A stretch of 64,000 nucleotides of DNA from Veillonella parvula (GTDB taxonomy: Bacteria > Bacillota > Negativicutes > Veillonellales > Veillonellaceae). Below the pieces are notes generated by a model. It made no database searches. It saw only the letters and a program-made list of their open reading frames with translations, and was not told the DNA's origin. The position numbers and the translations under genes were made by a program. Location of the stretch: NCBI RefSeq assembly GCF_036456085.1, contig NZ_CP138632.1, positions 930,001 through 994,000 of the forward strand, in the 5' to 3' direction. This document shows, piece by piece, positions 55,164-63,090 of this stretch (position 1 is its first letter; every line of letters starts with the position of its first letter).

Positions 55164-56513
55164 TTATATAGCAAAATGTATGATGAAAGCAATGGTCATT
55201 ACATACATAACAGGATGGATTTCCTTACGACGTCCTGTAATAAGTTTCACCAATGTATAAGAGATAAAACCGAAGGATAAACCTTGCGCAATACTGAAGG
55301 TAAGCGGCATAAGAAGAATCGTTAAAAATGCAGGCAACGCTTCCGTAAAATCACCGAAGTCGATATGCGTCACTTCACTCATCATAAATACACCTACGAT
55401 AACGAGTACCGGAGCTGTTGCTTGAGCAGGTACCAATAAGAATAATGGCGCAAAAAACAGAGCGATTAAATATAATATACCCGTTACGCATGCCGTAAGA
55501 CCCGTACGTCCACCATCGGCAACAGCGGCCGCACTTTCAATATAGGAAGTTACCGTAGACGTACCGATGATTGCACCGGCCGCGGCACCTATAGATGTAC
55601 ATAGTAATGCATGATTTAACCGTTTAAATTTACCGTCCGCATCAACGAGATTCGCTTTTCGCGTGACACCGATAAGCGTACCGATGTTATCAAACATATC
55701 TACAATTGTAATAGAGAAAATAATAGACAAAAATCCATATTTAATAGCACTCATCACATCCAATTGAGCAAATGTATCCACAGGAAATGGCGGCACCAAG
55801 TTGAAAATATCCGCACTAGTTTCAGGGACCTTTGTATAACCGAAAATCATGGCCGCAACAGTCGTGATAATCATACCCAACAACAAACCGCCCCTCACCT
55901 GCTTGGCTAAGAGCACACTGGTGATGAGCAAACCGGCCAATGTCAACAATACCGCAGGATCCTGCATATTGCCAAGTGTTACGAATGTGGCCTTATCCGC
56001 TACGATAATATGAGCATTTTTAAATCCGATAAAAGCAATAAAGAGACCTATACCGACACCAATAGATGTTTTAAGTACCTTGGGAATACCGTCGATGATA
56101 AGATTCAAAATACGCGTTATTGTCAAAACAATAAAGACAGCACCGGAAATAAATACGGCACCTAGTGCGGTCTGCCAGGTCAGTCCCATCGATCCGCATA
56201 TGGTATAGGCGAAGAATGCGCTAAGTCCTAGTCCCGGAGCGACGATAACCGGAACGTTCGCTACTAAACCGATTAAAATTGTCGTAAATGCGGTCGTCAA
56301 AATAACTGCCGCAACCGTACTTTCATGAGGCATACCGGATGCAACCAGCAAATTCGGTATAACCGCTAAAATATATACGGAAGCGATGAACATAGTTATG
56401 CCCGCAAAAATCTCGGTACGCACATTCGTACCATGCTGAGACAGCTTGAAAAATTTATCAAGCCAGCACCGGTCCTGTCCGTGTCTCACACTCTCATTCG
56501 ACATCGAATTCAT
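55164..56513 (-). CDS. Guanine/hypoxanthine permease (NCS2, AzgA-like)
   Basis: 449 residues with about 12-14 membrane segments. Typical AzgA motifs are RTEIFAGITMFIASVYI, APGLGLSAFFAYT and GTSTVTSYIESAAAVADGGRTG (quoted in part). The ATG at 56513 follows AGGAGG at eight bases. It lies behind a promoter, purine aptamer and terminator, and 129 bases before guaD with no terminator between. It imports purine bases, probably guanine given its riboswitch and partner enzyme. Confidence 0.92.
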   Translation of the reverse strand: MNSMSNESVRHGQDRCWLDKFFKLSQHGTNVRTEIFAGITMFIASVYILAVIPNLLVASGMPHESTVAAVILTTAFTTILIGLVANVPVIVAPGLGLSAFFAYTICGSMGLTWQTALGAVFISGAVFIVLTITRILNLIIDGIPKVLKTSIGVGIGLFIAFIGFKNAHIIVADKATFVTLGNMQDPAVLLTLAGLLITSVLLAKQVRGGLLLGMIITTVAAMIFGYTKVPETSADIFNLVPPFPVDTFAQLDVMSAIKYGFLSIIFSITIVDMFDNIGTLIGVTRKANLVDADGKFKRLNHALLCTSIGAAAGAIIGTSTVTSYIESAAAVADGGRTGLTACVTGILYLIALFFAPLFLLVPAQATAPVLVIVGVFMMSEVTHIDFGDFTEALPAFLTILLMPLTFSIAQGLSFGFISYTLVKLITGRRKEIHPVMYVMTIAFIIHFAI

Positions 56514-56554
56514 CTTACTTACCTCCTAACTTAAAGAGAAGAAAATAAATAAAA

Positions 56555-56593
56555 ACGACTACAAGAGCATCACAAAATAGCTCTTGTAGTCGT
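56555..56593 (-). terminator. Riboswitch expression-platform terminator
   Basis: A 14-bp perfect stem ACGACTACAAGAGC/GCTCTTGTAGTCGT with an 11-base loop is followed by TTTTTATTTATTTT. Its 5' arm contains the 3' strand of aptamer helix P1 and J3/1, so the aptamer and terminator share nucleotides. The precise ligand logic is inferred. Confidence 0.85.
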
Positions 56594-56646
56594 GAATATC
56601 GGTTCCCGCTAGAAAGCCTTGACCCATCATGTCAAGGGTATACAAG
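56583..56646 (-). ncRNA. Purine riboswitch aptamer, guanine-class
   Basis: On the minus strand: P1 CTTGTA/TACAAG; P2 CCTTGAC/GTCAAGG with loop ATGATGG; J2/3 TTTCTA; P3 GGGAA with loop CCGATA and a poorly paired 3' arm; J3/1 GACTAC. The GG of loop 2 and CC of loop 3 can kiss as in the known fold. The C in J3/1 corresponds to the base that pairs with guanine (U in adenine types). J1/2 reads TACC where TAATC-like sequence is usual, so specificity could be altered. It precedes a purine permease and overlaps a terminator. Confidence 0.82.
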
Positions 56647-56717
56647 GTATAGTCTTACTATGAAATTATATATATCAATTGTATAAAATATGTACCGAAC
56701 AAATATGTCTTAGTTTA

Positions 56718-56746
56718 AGTATAAAATTATTTTTATATACTGTCAA
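56718..56746 (-). promoter_or_regulatory. Promoter of the purine permease/guaD operon
   Basis: Consensus -35 TTGACA (56741-56746), a 17-base spacer and -10 TATACT (56718-56723) place the start about 65 bases before the aptamer. The -35 directly abuts the heptanucleotide repeat. Confidence 0.85.
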
Positions 56747-56790
56747 TAATAAATAATAAATAATAAATAATAAATAATAAATAATAAATA
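56745..56790. repeat. AATAATA heptanucleotide tandem repeat
   Basis: Six perfect copies of AATAATA (56745-56786) plus a partial copy lie immediately upstream of, and share two bases with, the -35 box. Copy number could vary by slippage. Confidence 0.9.
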
Positions 56791-56802
56791 AACATCCTAA
56801 CA

Positions 56803-56826
56803 ATGCGCCTCCCTCAGGAGGCGCAT
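56803..56826 (-). terminator. Hairpin after potE
   Basis: A perfect 10-bp GC-rich stem ATGCGCCTCC/GGAGGCGCAT has a 4-base loop. The minus-strand tail TGTTAGGATGTTTATTTATT is a weak T run. Confidence 0.75.
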
Positions 56827-56836
56827 CGTATAAAGA

Positions 56837-58156
56837 CTATTTCCCGAGATTTCGTTCCAAATCAAATCGGTCCGATACAAAGCCGTACAAGGTCCAGCCC
56901 GCAAAGGTTACAATGGCACCATATGTCATTGCTTCAAGACCGGATGCATATAGCGCATATAAGCTATAAATGGAGCCAATGAAAGCGATAAAGGTTGTCC
57001 CCTTCAATTCGCCGCCACTGCGGCCCGTAGCTTTCATCAACACGATGATAGCCCCCATCGACAAGAGGTATGGAATGATATTCGTTACAACCGCTAAATT
57101 AACGAGCGTTTCAAACTGTTCACTCAAAGATGGACTGATTGTCATCAAGCTGAGGAAGGATTGAATGATTGTAATCGTTACCATACCAACTACAGGTGCA
57201 TCTTTAGATGTAATCTTGCTGAATAATTTAGGGAAATATCCTTCGTCCGCAGCACCTTTAAATACATTGGCAATGGTAAACTGCCATCCGAGTAAAGATC
57301 CGAAACACGACATAACCATAAGACCCATAACGATTTTACCGGCTACACCGTTAAACATGGATGCAAAGGCCAAACCAAACGGTGCATTACTGTTAACGAG
57401 TTCATTTGCAGGAACAATACCAAAGATCATATTGGTGGATACGATATAAATAACTGCAACCCCTAATGTACCACCGAGAACTGCTTTCGGTACATTCTTT
57501 TCAGGATTATCTACGGCATCCGCATTTGCACAGGCGGACTCAAGGCCAAGAAATGCCCATAAAGTCATAGCGATGGAATTAGTTGCCGCTTCGCCGAACG
57601 GCATATTATTAACATTCCAGTTCGCCACATACATATCTGTTGAGAAATAAGCCCAACCGACTGTACTGATTACGATAACCGGTGCAATAACACCCCATAC
57701 CGTAAAGCTGGATACACGTCCCGTGATGCTGGCACCACCGAAATTCAACGTCGTCGCCAACCACAATGTGACAATCGTATAAATACCGGTCAACAACGGA
57801 GTCAACGTAACATCTGCAAAGGTCGCCGCATAGCCTACGGCTGAAATAGCGATAGCAATATTGGCGATTAAAAGAGACACGCCATACGTATAATTCGCCA
57901 TGAAGTTCCCCGCCTTGCCAAAGGAATATTCGGCATAACCGCCCATACCGCCGCCTTTACGACTGTACATACCGCACTTTGCAAAAGCATAGGCCAAACA
58001 CATGGAACCTACAGCTGTAATCAGCCATGATACGATTGACAATGATCCTACCTGCGCCAATTTTGTAGGCAGCATGATAATACCTGAGCCCATCATATTT
58101 ACAGCGGTCAAAATTGTAAGCTGCAATACGGACATCTTATTTTTGCCTGTACTCAT
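56837..58156 (-). CDS. potE: Putrescine/ornithine antiporter PotE
   Basis: 439 residues, the same length as E. coli PotE. Long stretches match it as remembered (QLTILTAVNMMGSGIIMLPT, GGMGGYAEYSFGK, LWAFLGLESACANADAV). Twelve membrane segments of the APC superfamily. It exchanges external ornithine for internal putrescine. The ATG at 58156 follows AAAGGAGGTAACT. It lies 62 bases after speF, the same pair as in enterobacteria, suggesting joint acquisition. Strong similarity to proteobacterial PotE makes transfer plausible. Confidence 0.93.
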   Translation of the reverse strand: MSTGKNKMSVLQLTILTAVNMMGSGIIMLPTKLAQVGSLSIVSWLITAVGSMCLAYAFAKCGMYSRKGGGMGGYAEYSFGKAGNFMANYTYGVSLLIANIAIAISAVGYAATFADVTLTPLLTGIYTIVTLWLATTLNFGGASITGRVSSFTVWGVIAPVIVISTVGWAYFSTDMYVANWNVNNMPFGEAATNSIAMTLWAFLGLESACANADAVDNPEKNVPKAVLGGTLGVAVIYIVSTNMIFGIVPANELVNSNAPFGLAFASMFNGVAGKIVMGLMVMSCFGSLLGWQFTIANVFKGAADEGYFPKLFSKITSKDAPVVGMVTITIIQSFLSLMTISPSLSEQFETLVNLAVVTNIIPYLLSMGAIIVLMKATGRSGGELKGTTFIAFIGSIYSLYALYASGLEAMTYGAIVTFAGWTLYGFVSDRFDLERNLGK

Positions 58157-58181
58157 AGTTACCTCCTTTTATCTTGTGTAT

Positions 58182-58210
58182 TGTACCGCCGGAAAACCTC
58201 CGACGGTACA
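58182..58210 (-). other. Intercistronic hairpin between speF and potE
   Basis: A 12-bp stem TGTACCGTCGGA/TCCGGCGGTACA (one G-U pair) with a 5-base loop begins 8 bases past the speF stop and has no T run. It probably stabilises or partly attenuates the transcript. Confidence 0.55.
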
Positions 58211-58218
58211 CAGAGGAA

Positions 58219-60393
58219 TTATTTTTCAAATTCTTTTTTCAACACATAACCGAATGCTTTCTTCGTTCCATCCGGCTGTTCCGTAATGTATACGCCTTGA
58301 ATTTCCGGAGCAAATCCAGGTAATTTGTTGATGCCTTCTTCCAACGCCAAGAAGTAATCACAAGCAGTTTTTGACCAACATTCGCCCGGTTGTACGCACA
58401 ATACCCCTGGAGGATAAGGAAGCGCACCTTCAAGAGCGATGCGCCCTTCCGCTTCGCTCAACGGTACAAGTTCACCTTTGCCGCGCTGGAATTCAAAATT
58501 AGCTTCCTGAGGATTCATAACATATTCCGGGAAGTAATCATATAAGAACAATCGTTGTTGCAAGATACTTACATTCCGGTCTTTATAGAAGTCATGCATT
58601 TCCTGACATAGCTGACGAATGTGATATCCCTTGTATTTATCCAAGTGGCTGTAATAAATGGACGGCAATACATCTTGCATAGGTGCATCAGCTTCAATCA
58701 ATTGTTCAAATCGGACAAGTTGCGCCACTAAATCATCCATCTTCGTCTTTGTTTCCGCCGGTGTCATCAAGAACAGAATGGTATTCAAGTCACATTTTTC
58801 AGGAATGATTCCGTTTTCACGCAAGTAGTTTGCAAGAATATTGGCATGAATACCGAAATCTTCGTATTCACCCGTTTCCACATTAATACCCGGTGTAATC
58901 AATTGAAATTTACAAGGATCTATGAAATATTGACCTTTGCCATAGCCTTTAAAGGAATGCCATTTCGCATCCGGTTCAAATGCGAAGTAATCCACATCCT
59001 GTGCCATTTTCTTTGTGTCGCCGTCTTCCCACTTTTTACCATGTACAACCGGTGGTACTAACGGACGTAGATATTTACAGTGTTTCAATACGGCTTTACG
59101 AGCTTCGATAACCGTTTCCACACATTCAATCCATAATTTTTTACCCGCTTCGCCTTCATGCATTTTTGCATTTACGTCAAGGGCTGCAAACAACGGATAG
59201 AACGGTGATGTAGAGGCATGCATCATAAACGCATTATTCAAACGTTTATGATTTACATAGCGGTCTTGCCCCTTAATATGCTTATCCTTCTTATGAATCT
59301 GAGATGTCTGTGAGAAGCCCGCCTGCTGCTTATGAACGGATTGAGATACCAGGATACCAGGATCATCAGGACCAAGTTCCAAAAGCAACGGACTGCAGTC
59401 TTTCATCATAGGGATAAACTGTTCATAGCCGACCCAAGCGGAATCAAAGAAGATATAATCACAGAGATGTCCGATTTTATCGACTACCTGACGCGCATTA
59501 TAAATGGTCCCGTCATACGTTCCCAATTGAATAACCGCCAACCGGATAGGCCGCTTTGCCTTTGCTTTCTTAGGATCTTTTTCAGCAATCAGCTTGCGAA
59601 TATATTTTTCATCAAAGCAATGTTCTAAGATACCGCCGATGGACCCGAACGGATTACGTGCCGTTTCAAGATATACAGGTGTTGCGCCGGACATGACGAG
59701 CGACCCGTGACAAATCGATTTATGATTATTGCGATCGTATAAAACAATGTCCCCAGGAGTAAGTAATGCATTTAACACGACCTTATTAGAAGATGATGTT
59801 CCGTTCAATACAAAATATGTTTTGTCCGCATTATACACCTGTGCAGCATGTTGCTGAGCCTCAACTGCGGAACCTTCATGAATCAGAAGATCACCTAACT
59901 TAACGTCCGCATTACAAAGATCGGCGCGGAATACATTTTCTCCGAAGAAATCATAGAAAGCACGTCCTGCAGGATGCTTGCAGAAGAATTGCCCCCCTTG
60001 ATGCCCCGGGCAGTCAAATTGAGAATTACCGTCCTCTACGTAATTTGCCAAGGCCTGGAAGAATGGCGGTAACATAGATGCTTCATATTTTGCAGCAGCC
60101 GCTTCAATCTGTCGTTTATATAAATCAAAATTTGTAGTTGATCCGTCGATAACACGTTCCACCTTACCGATAAAAGGAGAAATATCTACAGACTTATCAA
60201 ACACAACCAAGAAAACCGGTATACCAAAGGATTGTACCAACTCATTTTCAAGTACATCTGTATCGGACTCGCTAATGACGATGGCCCCCACATCGGTAAA
60301 ATCAGTTTGACTAAGCTCCACATTTGTACGCCCTTCCATAGAACCGAAGTAGAATTGCGCCTTATGAGAGAAAGCAATTTTTAAATGTTTCAT
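58219..60393 (-). CDS. speF: Ornithine decarboxylase SpeF (fold-I PLP)
   Basis: 724 residues. An N-terminal wing domain (about 1-105) is followed by the PLP core with CPGHQGGQFF, VLNGTSSSNKVV, DSAWVGYEQF and the Schiff-base Lys in SVHKQQAGFSQTSQIHKKD, then a C-terminal domain. Length and many long stretches match E. coli SpeF rather than the lysine (CadA) or arginine (AdiA) enzymes. It makes putrescine from ornithine, consuming a proton. It is paired with potE for export. Putrescine may also feed peptidoglycan modification in this group. ATG follows TTAGGAGGAAACACATC. Confidence 0.92.
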   Translation of the reverse strand: MKHLKIAFSHKAQFYFGSMEGRTNVELSQTDFTDVGAIVISESDTDVLENELVQSFGIPVFLVVFDKSVDISPFIGKVERVIDGSTTNFDLYKRQIEAAAAKYEASMLPPFFQALANYVEDGNSQFDCPGHQGGQFFCKHPAGRAFYDFFGENVFRADLCNADVKLGDLLIHEGSAVEAQQHAAQVYNADKTYFVLNGTSSSNKVVLNALLTPGDIVLYDRNNHKSICHGSLVMSGATPVYLETARNPFGSIGGILEHCFDEKYIRKLIAEKDPKKAKAKRPIRLAVIQLGTYDGTIYNARQVVDKIGHLCDYIFFDSAWVGYEQFIPMMKDCSPLLLELGPDDPGILVSQSVHKQQAGFSQTSQIHKKDKHIKGQDRYVNHKRLNNAFMMHASTSPFYPLFAALDVNAKMHEGEAGKKLWIECVETVIEARKAVLKHCKYLRPLVPPVVHGKKWEDGDTKKMAQDVDYFAFEPDAKWHSFKGYGKGQYFIDPCKFQLITPGINVETGEYEDFGIHANILANYLRENGIIPEKCDLNTILFLMTPAETKTKMDDLVAQLVRFEQLIEADAPMQDVLPSIYYSHLDKYKGYHIRQLCQEMHDFYKDRNVSILQQRLFLYDYFPEYVMNPQEANFEFQRGKGELVPLSEAEGRIALEGALPYPPGVLCVQPGECWSKTACDYFLALEEGINKLPGFAPEIQGVYITEQPDGTKKAFGYVLKKEFEK

Positions 60394-60849
60394 GATGTGT
60401 TTCCTCCTAAATTATGTTAACAACGATAATTTAAAGAATATAACTTACACATAGGGTTGATTTATAAAATTTATTAATGAATTCACCTTTACTAAATACA
60501 CCTCCTTGTTTTAAAGGTAATTCACGTATCTATATTTCTATCTTAACATCTGAATTTTTCATTTAAAAGTGTTTAATTATACACATATATCATAATTATA
60601 CATTGTGCATGATTTAAATGTATAATCTATACTATTACAGGTATGTGTAAATTTAATCACATATATCTCTATAATATTGGAAAATCAACGATAAATACTA
60701 TATATCCATGTTCTTTTATTTCATCACAAAGTAAATCAAAATTTTTTATGTATATCATAATGTAATCATAGATAATCCGTACACCATTTTTATATTGTAT
60801 ATCTAATCACACTTCATATATTTATTAATCAACATTATAAGAGTTGATA
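60394..60849. other. AT-rich leader and spacer upstream of speF
   Basis: About 455 very AT-rich bases with no convincing gene. On the minus strand a hairpin TTACCTTT/AAAGGTGA (60483-60520) exposes AGGAGG (60501-60506) in its loop. Two TGTATAATTA copies (near 60570-60605) offer possible -10 boxes. No match to the enterobacterial SpeFL leader peptide was found. Confidence 0.45.
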
Positions 60850-60882
60850 AAAGCCCGTATCAAAGTGTTTGATACGGGCTTT
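60850..60882. terminator. Strong 15-bp hairpin between lysS and speF
   Basis: Perfect AAAGCCCGTATCAAA/TTTGATACGGGCTTT with a 3-base loop. The plus strand continues to TTTTTTTT; the minus strand to CTTTTATC. Probably a second, bidirectional terminator isolating speF. Confidence 0.75.
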
Positions 60883-60913
60883 ATATCGATTTTTTTTGTA
60901 TGCTAAACAGCAA

Positions 60914-60945
60914 AAAGCTCACCACCATACACGGTAGTGAGCTTT
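60914..60945 (-). terminator. Terminator after lysS
   Basis: AAAGCTCAC/GTGAGCTTT with a further inner pairing (ACC/GGT) is followed by TTGCTGTTT on the minus strand. Confidence 0.8.
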
Positions 60946-60949
60946 AGAA

Positions 60950-62464
60950 TTAATCTTCTTCAGCTTCAAAATGCTTAGGAGCTTCTGGTTTCATCAATGG
61001 GAACAATAATACATCTCGAATAGATGCAGAGTCTGTTAAGAACATAACAAGACGGTCGATACCAACACCAAGACCAGCTGTTGGAGGTAAACCGTATTCA
61101 AGAGCTGTAACGAAGTCTTCATCCATGCGGTGAGCTTCATCATCGCCCGCTTCACGTTCTTTTAATTGATCCAAGAAACGTTGTTTTTGGTCGATTGGAT
61201 CATTTAACTCGGAGAAGCCATTTGCCAATTCACGACCATAGATGAAAGCTTCAAAACGTTCTGTAGCCAATGGATTTTCACGACTTGCTTTAGCAAGTGG
61301 AGAAATCTCTTTAGGATGACCATATACGATAGTTGGCTGAATCAAGTTTTCTTCTACATAATCTTCGAAGCAAAGATTTAAGATTTTACCAATACCATCA
61401 TTTTCTGTGTATTCTACATTTAAGCGATCAGCAATAGCACGAGCTTCTTCTATAGTTGTGACTGCATCAAAATCTTCACCAGTGTATTTTTTTACACCTT
61501 CAGCCATTGTGATACGATTCCAAGGAGGAGTCAAATTAATTTCTGTACCTTGGTATGTAATTTCTTGTGTACCAAGTACTTCTTGAGCACAGTAGGACAC
61601 AAGATTTTCTGTTAAGCGAATGGCATCCTCTACATCGCCATAGGCTTGGTACGATTCGATAGTAGTAAACTCTGGATTATGACGATTATCGATACCTTCG
61701 TTACGGAAGCAACGGTTCATTTCGAACACGCGGTCCATACCACCAACGATTAAACGTTTGAGGTACAATTCTGGTGCAATACGCATATAAATATCGATAT
61801 CAAGCGCATTATGGTGAGTGATGAATGGACGTGCAGCAGCACCACCAGGGATAGCATGCATCATCGGTGTTTCCACTTCCATGAAGCCATCACGCATCAT
61901 GTATTCACGAATTTTAGCAACGATTTGAGAGCGTTTTACAAATGTATCACGTACTTCAGGATTTACAATCAAATCAACATAACGTTGACGGTAACGAAGT
62001 TCTGTATCCTTTAATCCATGCCATTTTTCTGGTAATGGACGTAAAGACTTAGATAACAATGTTAATTTGTTAACTTTAATGGTAACTTCACCTGTATGAG
62101 TTTTAAATACGTGACCTTCTACGCCGATGATATCACCTATATCAAGCATTTTAACGTATTTATAAGCCTCTTCGCCCAAAACATCTTTACGGAAGTATAC
62201 TTGAATATCACCAGATTTATCACGAATATTCGCAAATGCCGTTTTACCATGGGAACGGATTGTCATCAAACGACCTGCAATAACTACAGGCTGGCCATCA
62301 TATTTCAAGAAGAAGTCTTCTTTAATATCTTTTGCGTAATCTTTTACGACAAAACGTTGGCCAAATGGGTAAATACCATCAGCTTCATATTCGGCTAATT
62401 TATCGCGGCGAATTTGCATTTGCTCATTCAGCTCTTCTTGTATATTTTTAATTTCTTCACTCAT
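60950..62464 (-). CDS. lysS: Lysyl-tRNA synthetase (class II)
   Basis: 504 residues. An OB-fold anticodon domain (about 55-160, [18 protein letters not shown]) precedes class II motifs, including [18 protein letters not shown] and [21 protein letters not shown]. The ATG at 62464 follows AGAGGCGAT. It is 29 bases after greA, a common Firmicute pairing. Confidence 0.96.
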   Translation of the reverse strand: MSEEIKNIQEELNEQMQIRRDKLAEYEADGIYPFGQRFVVKDYAKDIKEDFFLKYDGQPVVIAGRLMTIRSHGKTAFANIRDKSGDIQVYFRKDVLGEEAYKYVKMLDIGDIIGVEGHVFKTHTGEVTIKVNKLTLLSKSLRPLPEKWHGLKDTELRYRQRYVDLIVNPEVRDTFVKRSQIVAKIREYMMRDGFMEVETPMMHAIPGGAAARPFITHHNALDIDIYMRIAPELYLKRLIVGGMDRVFEMNRCFRNEGIDNRHNPEFTTIESYQAYGDVEDAIRLTENLVSYCAQEVLGTQEITYQGTEINLTPPWNRITMAEGVKKYTGEDFDAVTTIEEARAIADRLNVEYTENDGIGKILNLCFEDYVEENLIQPTIVYGHPKEISPLAKASRENPLATERFEAFIYGRELANGFSELNDPIDQKQRFLDQLKEREAGDDEAHRMDEDFVTALEYGLPPTAGLGVGIDRLVMFLTDSASIRDVLLFPLMKPEAPKHFEAEED

Positions 62465-62493
62465 GTTATCGCCTCTTTGTCGGTAATTGTAAA

Positions 62494-62967
62494 TTATTGG
62501 ATTGCTAACACTTTGAATGTTACAGGACCATCTGGTGTGGAAACCTCTACTTCATCGCCCTTACGTTTTCCCAAAATAGCTTTACCTACAGGAGATTCAT
62601 TAGAGATACGATTGTTAAATGGATCCGCTTCAGAGGAACCAACGATAACATATTCCAATTCATCGTTGTACATAGTGTCAAGTACAGTAACTTTACTACC
62701 TACAGATACAACGTCACCTTTTACAGATTCATCGATGATCTTCGCAGTGTTAATCTTATTCTCTAACTCTACAATATGACCTTCAATAAAAGCTTGTTCA
62801 TTTTTTGCATCATCATATTCAGAGTTTTCACTGATATCGCCATATTCAATAGCAGTTTTAATACGTTCAGATACTTCAATACGGCGTACAGATTTATAGT
62901 ACGCTAATTCTTCTTCTAACTTCTTTAAACCTTCGGCGGTGAGTAATGTTTCTTTTACGTCTGCCAT
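62494..62967 (-). CDS. greA: Transcription elongation factor GreA
   Basis: 157 residues, standard length. An N-terminal coiled coil with [17 protein letters not shown] and the acidic tip [19 protein letters not shown] is followed by the FKBP-like end ([18 protein letters not shown]). It rescues stalled RNA polymerase by transcript cleavage. Confidence 0.96.
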   Translation of the reverse strand: MADVKETLLTAEGLKKLEEELAYYKSVRRIEVSERIKTAIEYGDISENSEYDDAKNEQAFIEGHIVELENKINTAKIIDESVKGDVVSVGSKVTVLDTMYNDELEYVIVGSSEADPFNNRISNESPVGKAILGKRKGDEVEVSTPDGPVTFKVLAIQ

Positions 62968-63005
62968 GGGTACCCCACTCTTTCTACATATAAATAATAA
63001 GAAAA

Positions 63006-63027
63006 AGTGTCATAATAAGATGACACC
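63006..63027 (-). terminator. Terminator after dus
   Basis: GTGTCAT/ATGACAC stem with a 6-base loop is followed by TTTTTCTTATTATTTA on the minus strand. Confidence 0.82.
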
Positions 63028-63090
63028 TTATCTCTTGTTTCTAAATTATCTCAATCATTATATAAAAATACTATTTATTTGTCAATCTGA

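Noticed and set aside
56583-56646. ykkC/guanidine or preQ1 aptamer in the purine permease leader
   Set aside because: The P1-P2-P3 layout, TTTCTA joining segment, GACTA and the kissing loops fit a purine aptamer better, as does the gene it precedes.
56744-56790. Possible CRISPR-like array from the regular repeats
   Set aside because: The units are 7 bases with no spacers; it is a simple tandem repeat.
58157-58218. Terminator between speF and potE
   Set aside because: The hairpin has no following T run, and speF and potE are a conserved pair, so full termination is unlikely.
60394-60849. SpeFL-type leader peptide of the enterobacterial speF
   Set aside because: No ORF with the characteristic His/Arg-rich sequence is present; only a hairpin with AGGAGG in the loop was found.
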